NCBI GenBank assembly: GCA_963739795.1
Contig: CAVUBL010000019.1
Location: 10,638-74,637, forward strand
Length of the DNA: 64,000 nucleotides
From: CAVUBL01 sp963739795
GTDB taxonomy: Bacteria > Acidobacteriota > Thermoanaerobaculia > Multivoradales > DATKCC01
Reading direction: 5' to 3'
This document shows, in pieces, positions 26,717-35,560 of this stretch. The stretch's first letter is position 1; every line of letters starts with the position of its first letter. A model generated the notes under the pieces. The model did not search any database. It was not told the DNA's origin and saw only the letters and a program-made list of their open reading frames with translations. The translations under genes were made by a program, and so were the position numbers.

Positions 26717-28022
26717 GCCGGGCCCGGGTCCTACCTCGCGACGACTCCACCTGCGGCTGGCTCGCCACCCTCTCCCCCCTCCTGAAGGCCGCCGTCTGGC
26801 GGGGGACCGGGACGCCGAGCTCGCCGTGGTGGGCGCCGGCTTCACCGGCCTGGCCGCCGCCCGGCGCCTCGCCGAGCTCGAGCCCGGATCCCGGGTGGTC
26901 GTCCTCGAGGCGCAGCGGGCCGGCGCCGGGGCGTCGGGCCGGAGCTCGGGCTTCCTGGTCGACATCGCCTACTTCACGACCCGGATGGAGCCCGAAGCGG
27001 CCGAGCGCCACGTCCGGCTGTCGCGCCTAGGCATCGAGCAGCTCCGGAGGCTCGTGGAGGAGCACGCCGTCGACTGTGCCTGGGACGATCGGGGATGGCT
27101 TCACGTGGCCGCGGGCGAAGCCGGGCTGCGGGACCTCGAGAGCCTGAGAGGGTGGCTCGAGACGCGCGGCGAGGCGTACGAGGGTCTCGACGCCGGCGCC
27201 ATGGCCGCGGTCACTGGCACCCCCTTCTACCGGGCCGGCCTGCGGCTTCCCGGCCGGCCCCTGGTCCAACCGGCGTCCCTCGTCCGGGGTGTGGCCCGGG
27301 CGCTGCCCGACGCCGTCGAGCTGTTCGAGGACTCGCCGGTTCTCTCCCTGGAGCGCACCGGGGGCCGCTGGCGCCTGCGAACGCCCCGGGGCACGGTGGC
27401 CGCCCGGCGCGTGCTGCTGGCCACCAACGGCTACACCCCGGCGCTCGGGCGGCTCGGGCGCAGCCTCTTCCCTCTCCTGACCTTCGGAAGCCTGACCCGC
27501 CGCCTCACCGAGGCCGAGCAGGAGGCCCTGGGAGGGGACAGGGAGTGGGGCGTTCTGGCTCAGGACCCCATGGGATCCTCGGTGCGCCGGACCCGCGATC
27601 AACGGCTCCTGGTGCGCAACACGGTCTGCTACGCACCCTCCCTCGCCCCGTCACTCCGGGTCCGGCGCCGGGCGCAGCGCGCCCACCGCGCGGCCCTCGA
27701 CCGGCGCTTCCCCACCCTCTCGAACGTGGAGTTGGAGTTCACCTGGGCCGGCATCATGGGAGCCTCGCCCAGCCGGCACCACGTCTTCGGCCAGATTGAC
27801 GAGGAGCTGTACTCGGCAGCCGGCTTCACCGGCGCCGGCATCGCCCTGGGGACCGCGGCAGGGGCGCTCCTGGCGGAGATGGCGGCCGGCGCCGACTCCG
27901 AGGCGCTCCGGGACATGCTGGCCCTGCCGGCGCCCACGCGCCTGCCCCGGCGCCTGTTCTTCGACCTGGGCGCCCGTGCCCGGGTCGCATGGATGAACGC
28001 CTCCGCCGGACCGACGCTCTGA
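26713..28022 (+). CDS. FAD-dependent oxidoreductase (DAO family, PuuB-like), frameshift near N-terminus
   Basis: The main frame from a GTG at 26826 encodes 398 residues starting VVGAGFTGLAAARRLAELEP, followed by AGASGRSSGFLVDIAYF and near the C-terminus FTGAGIALGTAAGALLAEM, a DAO-fold amine/amino-acid oxidase pattern. The family normally has about 35 residues before the Rossmann motif. These are found in a different frame (DDSTCGWLATLSP from a TTG at 26713) and continue in the main frame as PPEGRRLAGDRDAEL. The switch falls in the C6 run at 26774-26779 and needs one extra base. It overlaps the selD stop. Relatives such as PuuB oxidise polyamine derivatives, which would fit the neighbouring SpeD-like gene. 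Confidence 0.8.
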
Positions 28023-28062
28023 AGGCCGTCGGCGCGCGGCGGAGGCGTTGTATCGGGAGGGA

Positions 28063-28536
28063 TCAGACGGAGACGGCGATAGCGGGCTCGGCCTGCCGGT
28101 CGCGGGCCTCGGCCGAGGCGCGGTGGGCCAGGTAGTTCCGGCCCCGGTGGAAGAACTGGGTCTCGACGTCCTGGGCCCCGAACCAGCGCTGGACGTAGGC
28201 CACGACCTCGTCGGAGTCGAACTTGCGGCAGGAGTACACGTCCACGCTCACGAAGCGGTTCCTGGCGGAGGTGTGGATCTGGATGCCGCTCTCGATGATC
28301 GGCACCCACCCGCTGTACCCGGGGCGGCCGGGGAACGCACGCTCGCAGGTCTTGAAGATGTAGGGCTGGGTCTGCTTGGTCATGTTCAGGTGAGCGCAGA
28401 TCTGGTCCAGGAACTCGTAGCCGTTGTCCAGGTCGCAGCAGATGTCCTCGCTGCAGCCGAAACAGTCGATGATCAATTGATAGCCCCAACAACCGTCGTC
28501 GCCGGTCTGGGTGCCGCAAGCCGCCGTGTCACTCAT
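28063..28536 (-). CDS. speD: S-adenosylmethionine decarboxylase-like pyruvoyl enzyme (SpeD homologue)
   Basis: 157 residues. The block PIIESGIQIHTSARNRF then VSVDVYSC gives Ser83 (cleavage/pyruvoyl), His88 and Cys103. The 5- and 15-residue spacing equals Ser63, His68 and Cys83 of the well-studied bacterial enzyme. The usual His right after the Ser is Gly here. There are extra cysteines near the N-terminus (DCFGCSEDICC). The ATG at 28536 is chosen for its AGGAGG ribosome-binding site; an ATG seven codons earlier would place that site inside the gene. SpeD makes decarboxylated SAM for spermidine, but some homologues decarboxylate other substrates, and speE is absent here. Confidence 0.8.
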   Translation of the reverse strand: MSDTAACGTQTGDDGCWGYQLIIDCFGCSEDICCDLDNGYEFLDQICAHLNMTKQTQPYIFKTCERAFPGRPGYSGWVPIIESGIQIHTSARNRFVSVDVYSCRKFDSDEVVAYVQRWFGAQDVETQFFHRGRNYLAHRASAEARDRQAEPAIAVSV

Positions 28537-28695
28537 CGCTACTGCCTCCTCAGTCATCCAATCCGTTCATCCCGAGATTGTCCACCGCGGCGTGCCTACT
28601 TCACCGGGGCGGGGCTGCGACCGCCTGCGGCCCTCCCGCTCGAGGGGGCTCCGCCGGGGCGCAGTTTGAACTCATCCTGAAGGTGCGTTTGCCCG

Positions 28696-30774
28696 TCAAT
28701 TCGTGACAACAATCGTGGCGGGCGGAGTATCTTCGACCGCCAGAGCGAGCTCCGCCCCCAAAGGACGGCCGAGACCTGACGCGTCCTGCCCCGCCGGCAC
28801 CCACTCGAGCGCCGTCTTCCAATCCCCGTCCCCGGGGCCGCGACCGAAGCCCAGAGCCCTCCACAGGGCCTCCGAAAACGCCGGCGTCACCGGCGCCGCG
28901 GCCAGCCCCAGGAGCTTGGCCGCCAGCAGCTCGAGGGCCACCGCCGTGCGCCGCTCCTCGCCGTGGGTCGAGGCCGCTCGCTCCCAGTGGGCCTCGCCCC
29001 GTCCGAAGCGCCGCGCCTCGCGCACCAACTCGCCGAGGAGACGCGTCGCCCGCTGCGGCGAAAAGCCCGCCGCCTCGTAGGATTCGCCGATCTCCGCCAG
29101 GAGCGTCTTGAGCCGCTCGAAGAAACGGCGGTGCTCGCCGGTCCAGTCCCCGGTCGCAGGCACCTTGCCGCCGCCGGCCGCCTCCACCCGCCGGCCCAGC
29201 TCGGCGAGCCAGGTCAGCCAGCCGTCGGTCAGCTCGCGCCGGCAGGTCTCGGCGAAGTCCTCGCGGGTGAAGTTCGTCTCCTCGCGCTCGGGGCAGGTGT
29301 AGGCCAGGTAGAAACGCACGGCGTCCCGCGGGGCCTCGGCCAGGAGCTCGCTGCCGAGGATCCGGTGGTTGCGGCTGGTGGAGAACTTCAGGCCGTCCAG
29401 GCGGTAGAACTCGTTGGAGACGAAGGCCTCCGGAAGTCGGATGTCAGGATCGTAGGCCGCCAGGACCGCCGGGACGACCACCGCGTAATAGAAGACGTTG
29501 TCGAAACCGAAGAACTGAACCACTCGCGCGTCGTCCGCCTTCCACCAGCGCTCCCAGCCCGCTGCCCCGGTGCCGTCGTCGGCGGCCAGCCGGCGCGCGT
29601 AGCCGAGATAGCGCGGGGCGATCTCGAACCAGACGTAGATGCGCTCGTCCTGGTGGCCGGGAACCGGCACCTCGAGTCCCCACTCCCCCGGCTGGGTGAC
29701 GGGAAAGTCCGGCAGCTCCCCGGCCAGGACCTCCTGGCAGAAGGCGCGCAGGCGCGTGGGCATCTCGACGTGGCGGTAGAGCTCGCGGAGCCTTTCGGCG
29801 TGGGGGGCGAGGGGAAAGACGAGCCTCTTGCGGCGCCGGATCACCGCGTCCGCTCCGCAGCCGCGGCAGCGCGCCTCCAACAGCTCGGCGCCCCGGCTCG
29901 CCCACCCGCAGGCCTCGCAGGTGTTGCCGGCCATGGCCTCGCGGCAGTGGGGACACCGACCCGCGACCGCATCCTCGACGAGCACGCGGTCACAAGCCTC
30001 GCAGTAGGCCTCGGCCACCTCCTTCTCCACGATCGCCCCGCGGCGATGGAGCTCCCGAAAGACCTCCTGGACCGCCTCGCGGTGGGCGCCCGACCGGTTC
30101 GCCTGGGTGTAGGCGGCGAGCTCGACACCGGCCGCCGACAGGGTCGCGGCGATCGAGTCGCTGAAGCGCCGGGCGGTCTCCGGAGGCGTCGAGCCGAGCT
30201 GGTCGGCGAGGCCCGCGACCCACGGCGAGTTGTCGTCGCTGCCGAAGACGAAGCGAGCGTCGAGGCCCCGCAGCCTGAGGTACCGGGCGTGGAGGTCCCC
30301 CGAGAGGTACGGTCCGGCCAGGTGGCCGAGGTGGAGGTCGCCGTTGGGCGTGGGCGGCGCCGCCGTCACCAGGACCCGCGAGCTCTCGCCGGCCGCGGGC
30401 GCCGCAGCCGCCTCCGCCTCCTCGCCAGCTCCTTTCCAGGCTGCCCGGTCCTCCCAGTAGACGGTCAGGAAGAGCAGGTCGTCGTCGTCGGAGGCGTTGG
30501 TCAGCGTGTGGTTGTCGAACGGCGGGTGGAAGGTCACGTCCCCCGCCGCGACCGGCTGGCGCTCCTCCCCGATCGCCATCACTCCCCGGCCGCGAGCGAT
30601 GAAGAAGGTCTCGCACTCCTGGTGGGCGTGGGGCTTGGTCGACTCTCCGGGGGCGAGGATCGCCCAGGCGGCGCCGAAGGGCGGGGTGACCACCCCCTCC
30701 CAGGGATAGAGGAGCTGCAGGTCGACGTTGTACGCGTTGACCAGCGCTTCGGGGTCGAGCTTGCGAATCCACAC
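28696..30774 (-). CDS. Cupin - methionyl-tRNA-synthetase-like fusion protein
   Basis: 692 residues in one frame. Residues 1-110 form a cupin with metal ligands KPHAHQECETFF (His49, His51, Glu55) and DNHTLTN (His89). After an Ala-rich linker comes a class I synthetase of MetRS type: DLHLGHLAGPYL (HIGH motif, 148-151), FVFGSDDNS, four CxxC zinc pairs (about 255-310), the block IYVWFEIAPRYLGYA, and KFSTSRNHRI at 463 (KMSKS equivalent). A helical anticodon-like domain follows. No tRNA-binding EMAP domain is visible. The GTG start has AGGAGG nine bases upstream. Being fused to a cupin, it is probably not the housekeeping MetRS; it may activate methionine or an analogue for a special pathway. Confidence 0.85.
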   Translation of the reverse strand: MWIRKLDPEALVNAYNVDLQLLYPWEGVVTPPFGAAWAILAPGESTKPHAHQECETFFIARGRGVMAIGEERQPVAAGDVTFHPPFDNHTLTNASDDDDLLFLTVYWEDRAAWKGAGEEAEAAAAPAAGESSRVLVTAAPPTPNGDLHLGHLAGPYLSGDLHARYLRLRGLDARFVFGSDDNSPWVAGLADQLGSTPPETARRFSDSIAATLSAAGVELAAYTQANRSGAHREAVQEVFRELHRRGAIVEKEVAEAYCEACDRVLVEDAVAGRCPHCREAMAGNTCEACGWASRGAELLEARCRGCGADAVIRRRKRLVFPLAPHAERLRELYRHVEMPTRLRAFCQEVLAGELPDFPVTQPGEWGLEVPVPGHQDERIYVWFEIAPRYLGYARRLAADDGTGAAGWERWWKADDARVVQFFGFDNVFYYAVVVPAVLAAYDPDIRLPEAFVSNEFYRLDGLKFSTSRNHRILGSELLAEAPRDAVRFYLAYTCPEREETNFTREDFAETCRRELTDGWLTWLAELGRRVEAAGGGKVPATGDWTGEHRRFFERLKTLLAEIGESYEAAGFSPQRATRLLGELVREARRFGRGEAHWERAASTHGEERRTAVALELLAAKLLGLAAAPVTPAFSEALWRALGFGRGPGDGDWKTALEWVPAGQDASGLGRPLGAELALAVEDTPPATIVVTN

Positions 30775-30911
30775 GGCGGTGCGCCTCCTGACGACGAGGG
30801 AGTGGTAGCTAGACGGCCCCCGGGCGGTCCCCCGGACGCCGACATTCTCCAGGGGTGCGAACCCCCTGGGGAAGCGGGACACCGCGGGCGGGCGGCTCCG
30901 CGGCCACGAGG

Positions 30912-30941
30912 TTGACAAGAGGCCGGGCTTTTTCTGATAAT
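30912..30941 (+). promoter_or_regulatory. Sigma-70-type promoter for the double-HTH gene
   Basis: A consensus -35 TTGACA (30912-30917) and a near-consensus -10 GATAAT (30936-30941) with an 18-base spacer, in an AT-richer patch. It points to the gene starting at 30996, whose ATG has AAGGAG nine bases upstream. Confidence 0.75.
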
Positions 30942-30995
30942 AGGGCTGTTCGGGCTAGAGGAATATTTCACTAACCGCAACAAGGAGTGCCCAAC

Positions 30996-31919
30996 ATGTC
31001 CGAGGATTCGACGATCGTCGAGAGGCGGCGAGATGCCCGGTCCGGAGAGGAACCACGGTCTTATTCCCTCGTCGAGGTGGCGCAGGAGACCGGGATCTCC
31101 ATGCCGATCCTTCTTAGGTACAAGCGCGAGCACCCCGAGCGGATCCCCTCCTCGGGATCGGGAAGCCAGCAGCGCTTCCCGGAGGAGGCGTTCCAGATCT
31201 TCCGGCAGATCCAGAGCGAGGAGGGGGAAACCCGAGACCTCCCGCGGCGTGGGGGGTTCGGGCTCCTGTCCCTTCCCAGAGTGCGCAGGGCCCACAGCCC
31301 GGAGCCCGAGGAGGAGGCCGCCGCGCCCACGGCTCCAGCTCCCGCTCCAGCCCCGGTTCCAGCCAAAGCTCCGGCTCCAGCTCGGGCCACAGCCCAGGCT
31401 CCGGCCCGGCCCAGGACGCAGAGCCGTCCCGCCGCCCCCACGGTGTCGGCGCCGGCCCCCGGCGAGGCCAAGCTGACCCTGGGGCAGATCGCCGAGGAGC
31501 TGGGTATCCCCTACCCCACCCTCGCCCGCTACTCGAACCAGCACGAGGATCGCATCCCCCACGTCGGCTCCGGCCGCAACCGCCGCTTCCCACCTGAAGC
31601 GGTGGAGGCCTTCCGGCGCATCCGCGCGGAGAGCCGGCCCGGCAGGCCGCCCAAGGTCAAGGCCCCCAAGGAGGCGAGCGCAGCGACAGCGGCCCCGACG
31701 GCCCGTCGCACACCGGTTCCCGCCCGCGCGGCGGCCCCCAGGGAGCCGGCGGCGGCCCCAGCCCCCATGGCCCCGCCCCCGGCGGCTACGGCCCAGGAGG
31801 GCGATCTCGCCCGACGCATCGAGAGCCTGGAGCGCTCCCAGCAGGCCCTGGAGCAGGAGATCCGCTCCCTGATCGAGGCCCTCACGAAGCCCGCAACGGT
31901 GACCATCCACCAGGTGTGA
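30996..31919 (+). CDS. Tandem MerR-like helix-turn-helix protein with Ala/Pro linkers
   Basis: 307 residues. Two related DNA-binding-like domains are seen: SLVEVAQETGISMPILLRYK with a wing ending GSGSQQRFPEEA (about 18-70), and LTLGQIAEELGIPYPTLARY with a wing ending GSGRNRRFPPEA (about 155-205). They are joined by a long Ala/Pro-rich linker; a second such linker leads to a C-terminal coiled coil (RRIESLERSQQALEQEI). No effector-binding domain is present. It is probably a transcription or nucleoid-associated regulator that oligomerises by the coiled coil. A strong promoter and terminator make it a single-gene unit. Confidence 0.75.
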   Translation: MSEDSTIVERRRDARSGEEPRSYSLVEVAQETGISMPILLRYKREHPERIPSSGSGSQQRFPEEAFQIFRQIQSEEGETRDLPRRGGFGLLSLPRVRRAHSPEPEEEAAAPTAPAPAPAPVPAKAPAPARATAQAPARPRTQSRPAAPTVSAPAPGEAKLTLGQIAEELGIPYPTLARYSNQHEDRIPHVGSGRNRRFPPEAVEAFRRIRAESRPGRPPKVKAPKEASAATAAPTARRTPVPARAAAPREPAAAPAPMAPPPAATAQEGDLARRIESLERSQQALEQEIRSLIEALTKPATVTIHQV

Positions 31920-31945
31920 CGGAACCGGCCGACAGCGAGCGTGCG

Positions 31946-31977
31946 AAGGGCGGGCCCGCGGCCCGCCCTTTTCTTCG
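31946..31977 (+). terminator. Rho-independent terminator
   Basis: aagggcgggc (31946-31955) pairs with gcccgccctt (31961-31970) around a five-base loop and is followed by a T-rich run (ttttctt). It lies 26 bases after the double-HTH gene stop. Confidence 0.85.
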
Positions 31978-32016
31978 CTACGGACAGCGGCAACGGACTG
32001 CTAAACTTTCTACCGT

Positions 32017-32058
32017 GCGGCTGTAGCTCAGGTGGATAGAGCAGGGGTTTCCTAAACC
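32017..32058 (+). pseudogene. 5' fragment of tRNA-Arg(CCU)
   Basis: The sequence gcggctg + tagctcaggtggatagagc + aggggtttcctaaacc has a tRNA acceptor 5' strand, a full D arm and an anticodon loop with CCT after the invariant T. The expected 3' half is missing: no complete anticodon stem, no GTTCGA T-loop, and no cagccgc to close the acceptor stem. It looks like the left half of a tRNA-Arg gene broken by insertion or deletion. No integrase is visible nearby. Confidence 0.6.
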
Positions 32059-32753
32059 GAACGGGGCCTGACTGCGGGTGACTCCGGAGGACAACTAGTG
32101 ACTTATTTTCAGTCACTTATGGCGATTCCCTCCAGAGCGCCCATCGGGCCTAGGACCCCGGAATCCGACCTGGATTGTAACCTAGATTGTAACCTGGCCA
32201 GTGCCCGATCGCCCCGTGTTCACCGACTCGGGCGACCTCCCTGGACGTACCCGCCCACTGAGCGCGAGGGACACCGGCGCAGGCAGCGGCCAGGCCGGCC
32301 CGCCCTTCCATGACCTCGCCACTCAGATCGTAGATCGCGCTCCGGCGCAGGTCCCTGGCAGCGTCGTCATCGCGATTGGCGGCGGGCGGATCCGTGAAGG
32401 CCCTTCCGGGCGCTTCGACGAGCGCCGGCGAGGATCAGTCAGGCTGCCGCCAAGCACGAGCCCTCCTCCTTATTAGATGGCGCTCTCCCCCCCGCCGGAC
32501 CTCGAGCTGGATCGATTCCCTTCCCTTCCCGTCCCCTCCGGCACCTGACACCGCTGACTCCAAGTCCGCGCCACCGGCCGGCGGCGACCTTGACGCGACC
32601 GTTTCGTCCTGGCACAGTGCCTACTCAAGCTCCATGACGCCGTCGGGCGGTGTGCTCCTTCCTTGAGCTCGCCCCATCCTCAGGGTTCCCTGGCTGTCCT
32701 GAGGCAGCCCCGGCCTCCGTAACACCCCGGTGCCTCACCCGTAGAAACCTCCG
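32059..32753. other. Non-coding or degenerate stretch
   Basis: About 700 bases without a convincing gene. There is a perfect 7-base inverted repeat AGTGACT/AGTCACT (32097-32117) and a short direct repeat of gattgtaacct at 32173-32194. Short ORFs have no recognisable features. It may be the junction of an old insertion next to the tRNA fragment. Confidence 0.5.
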
Positions 32754-33845
32754 GTGCCCCTCCCCGCCGGCCTGCCCGAGGATCTCGACCTCCAGGGCCT
32801 GCTGAGCGAGCTTCTTCGACGCTTGCGCGAAGTCTGCCCGGACTGCGCGGTCGAGGTCCCCGAAGGCGACGAGCTCGAGCTCGCGCGGCGGATCCTCGCT
32901 GCGGTGGGAGCGCAGGGCTCGGGGGAGGCCACACCCGCCGCTCCCCTTCCCCAGGCCGAGGCGGCCGCGGCCGCTCTGCTGGAGGCGGACGATCCCCACG
33001 GGCTGCTGGTGCGCGACCCCCAGGTTCTCGTCCCCTCTTCCTACCCGTCTTCTGGTCCAGCGGGCCCGGGAGCTCTCCAGGGCAAAGAGCCGGGAGGCCG
33101 TGCGGGTCGCCTCGCTCGCCGTGCGGGCCACCGGGGAGACGCGGGAAGCGGGGCGCGTCGTCGCCGCTCTCCTGGGGTCGGTCGATTCCCGGGTTGCACC
33201 CAGACTCCGGGGTGACGTCCACCTCCTGGCCGGCAGGCTCCGCCGCGGCGATGCCGACCTCCAGGGGGCCGCCAGGCACTTCTTCGAGGCCCGCGGCCTC
33301 TATGAGTCCGCCGGGGACGATGCCCGGCTCGGCCGCGCCCTCCTCCAGCTCGCCGAGGTCTACCGGGAGCACGACCAGGTCGACCTCGCCGTGGAGACGG
33401 CTCGGCGGGCCGAGCTCGAGGGCGCCCGGGCCCTTCACGGGAAGGCCCCGTCGCCGGCCGTCCGGCTGGGCGCCCTGTGGATCGAGGGGCGGATCCTGGA
33501 GCAGGTGGGCGATCTCGCCGGCGCCGAGAGGCTCTACCGCCGAGTGCGGGATGCCTTCCTCGACGCCGGGATCGTCCTCGAGTCGGCCCTGGTCGCCCTC
33601 GACCTCGCCACCGTCCTGGTGATCGGCGGGCGCTATTCGGAGGCCCGCCACGTCGGGACCTGGCTCGGGCTCGTCATCGCCCGCCACGGCCTTTCGAGGA
33701 GCGCCCACGCCGCCGCTCTCCTCTTCCGGGAGGCCGTGGGGGTCGGGCGGCCGGCGCCGGAGGAGGCCCTGCGGCACCTCGCCGCGGTCCGTGCCGAGCT
33801 ACGGCGGGTGTGCTCGGAGCCGATCCGGCCGCCCCGCCCTCACTC
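32754..33845 (+). pseudogene. Zinc-finger/TPR protein gene, frame-broken
   Basis: An N-terminal frame (GTG at 32754) reads LPEDLDLQGLLSELLRRLRE then VCPDC, like the N-termini of the TPR genes at 34.2-37.1 kb. After about 33015 it loses coherence. The frame one base over then reads TRLLVQRARELSRAKSREAV and a long TPR-type helical region (GARHFFEARGLYESAGDDAR-like repeats) to about 33830. Beyond that, both frames again look random. So it is one gene with a +1 frame break and perhaps a lost C-terminus. It faces away from its relatives. A sequencing error is possible. Confidence 0.5.
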
Positions 33846-33850
33846 GGTCC

Positions 33851-34045
33851 TCACCAGTCGACCTGGCCAGGGTCCCCGCGCTCGTCGGGCCCGTCGGGCT
33901 TCTCTCCAGGGGCGTCCCTGCTGGCTTCGTCGGCCTCCGAGCCCCGCCGGTCTCGAAGATGGCCGACGAGCTCGGCGAGGAAGTCCTCGAGGGAGCCTCC
34001 GCGGTCTTCGAGGAGCTCGCGGAGGATTCGGCCCAGATGCGGCAT
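33851..34045 (-). CDS. Small hypothetical protein
   Basis: About 64 residues from an ATG at 34045: PHLGRILRELLEDRGGSLED, then FLAELVGHLRD, then an acidic, polar tail. The amphipathic first half looks protein-like, and it continues the direction of the adjacent zinc-finger/TPR operon. No clear ribosome-binding site was found, and upstream starts at 34093 or 34102 exist. The DNA just upstream (34100-34150) is AT-rich and may hold a promoter. Confidence 0.4.
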   Translation of the reverse strand: MPHLGRILRELLEDRGGSLEDFLAELVGHLRDRRGSEADEASRDAPGEKPDGPDERGDPGQVDW

Positions 34046-34197
34046 GGGTTGGGAGCGGGTCGGGACAGAGCGAGGTACCCCGAAAGGAAACATGGCCTCC
34101 AAATCTTCTGTTTTTCGGAGTATACATCGCTCCGGTAAGGATATTTCCTACGAGGAAAGCGCCTCGAGACGGAACAATCCCTCCCGGGGCGGCAGGC

Positions 34198-35553
34198 TCA
34201 ATGAATCCGGCGCGAGGGCTCGGTCGGCGCCGGCCGCGGCTCCAGGAGCGTCTTTCCGGCGACCTGGCCCGTTGAGCCGATCTCTCCCCTCGCCGCCATC
34301 GCCTGCAGACGGCCCAGCACGAGGATTCCGCGTCGGGGGAGCCCCGACGCCCGGTGGAGTCGGGACGCTCTCTCGAGGAGCCTGGTCACCTCCTCCAGCT
34401 TGCCCGCTCGGGCGTGGAGCTCCACGAGGTCGACCACCGCGGCCAGAGGCTCGAGGCCGACGCCCACCGCGGCCAGCTCGTGCCACGCGCCCTCGAGAGC
34501 CTCGACGCCAGCCCCGATCCGCCCCAGCCCTCCGAGGGCGCGTCCGCGGACCCACCCCGCCAGGGCGTGCCACCTCCCGGCGGCCGGTGGCGCGGGCCTT
34601 TGGGCCGCGGGGTCGATCTGGGCCAGGGCATCGTCGAACCGTCCCATCTCGCAGAGGGTCTTCGCCGCCTCGAGGGCGCCCCATCGAGCGAGGGCCTCCT
34701 CCGCCGGGGAGGCCCCGGCGAACTGGACGAGGACCCGGAAGGTCCCCAGGGCCTGGCGGCGCTCGCCCTGGGCGCGGAGGACCCGGCCGAGGAGCAGGAG
34801 CCCTCGGAGGCGGTGGCCGGCCAGGCCGCCCTCGGAGGTCTGGAGCTCGACCTGGCCGTGGGCCCGGAAGGCCCGGTCCCAGGTGCCCGCGGCCAGGTCG
34901 AGCCGCATGCGGGACAGGGCGAGCTCGGCCCGCACGAGGCTCGGGTCGCTCGCGCTCCGGGCGACGGCGTTGGCCGCAGCCAGGAGGGTCTCGGCCGCGG
35001 GAAGATCGTCGCGGGTGATCGCCGACGCGCTCGCCAGGAGCGCACCCGCCTGTGCCTGGAGGCTGGAGACCACCCCGCGGCCGTAGCGCTCGACGGGCAG
35101 GTGCTCGGAGGCCGAGGCGGCCATCAGGGCGAACCGGTAGGCGCCCCGAGGCGCATCGTCCAGCCCGGCCCGGGCGCGCTCGGCGAGGTGGGCCGCCACG
35201 CCCCAGGTGCGAAACCTCGGATTGGAAGCCACCACCCCCAGGGCTTGGGGGAGGCTCGCCGTCGAGAGGAGCTCCGAGACCCGCTCGGGAGCCTCGGAGA
35301 GCTCGCCGGAGACGTCCACGAGCCTCTCCCGGGCGCGGGCCAGGGCTGCGGCCGGAGCCTCGAGCCCGCGCCCCGGCTCCCGGGGTCTCCAGGACGCCCC
35401 GTACTTGGAGAGCCTCTGCCGGCAGGTCGGGCAGAGGTCTGCCAGGTGGGCGAGGCCCCGGTCCAGGACCTCCGCCACCGTCCGGTCGCCGCGGGCCAGC
35501 TCGCCGAGGAGCTGGGCGCTCAGGTGACCTCCTGGGCGCGGGTCCTGGCTCAT
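34198..35553 (-). CDS. Zinc-finger/TPR protein
   Basis: 451 residues. The N-terminal segment has His11 (GGHLSAQLLGELARG) and a DLCPTCRQRL pair, a zf-HC2-like anti-sigma-type finger. A long helical TPR-like domain follows (about 90-430), for example LRGLLLLGRVLRAQGERRQA. No transmembrane helix is seen, so it is probably cytoplasmic. It starts seven bases after the stop of the small sigma-like gene. Such proteins are common beside ECF sigma factors in Acidobacteriota; exact role unknown. Confidence 0.7.
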   Translation of the reverse strand: MSQDPRPGGHLSAQLLGELARGDRTVAEVLDRGLAHLADLCPTCRQRLSKYGASWRPREPGRGLEAPAAALARARERLVDVSGELSEAPERVSELLSTASLPQALGVVASNPRFRTWGVAAHLAERARAGLDDAPRGAYRFALMAASASEHLPVERYGRGVVSSLQAQAGALLASASAITRDDLPAAETLLAAANAVARSASDPSLVRAELALSRMRLDLAAGTWDRAFRAHGQVELQTSEGGLAGHRLRGLLLLGRVLRAQGERRQALGTFRVLVQFAGASPAEEALARWGALEAAKTLCEMGRFDDALAQIDPAAQRPAPPAAGRWHALAGWVRGRALGGLGRIGAGVEALEGAWHELAAVGVGLEPLAAVVDLVELHARAGKLEEVTRLLERASRLHRASGLPRRGILVLGRLQAMAARGEIGSTGQVAGKTLLEPRPAPTEPSRRIH

Positions 35554-35560
35554 GGCGGAG

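Noticed and set aside
28963..30915. Long forward ORF opposite the cupin-MetRS gene
   Set aside because: Antisense shadow; the reverse frame has HIGH/KMSKS and cupin motifs.
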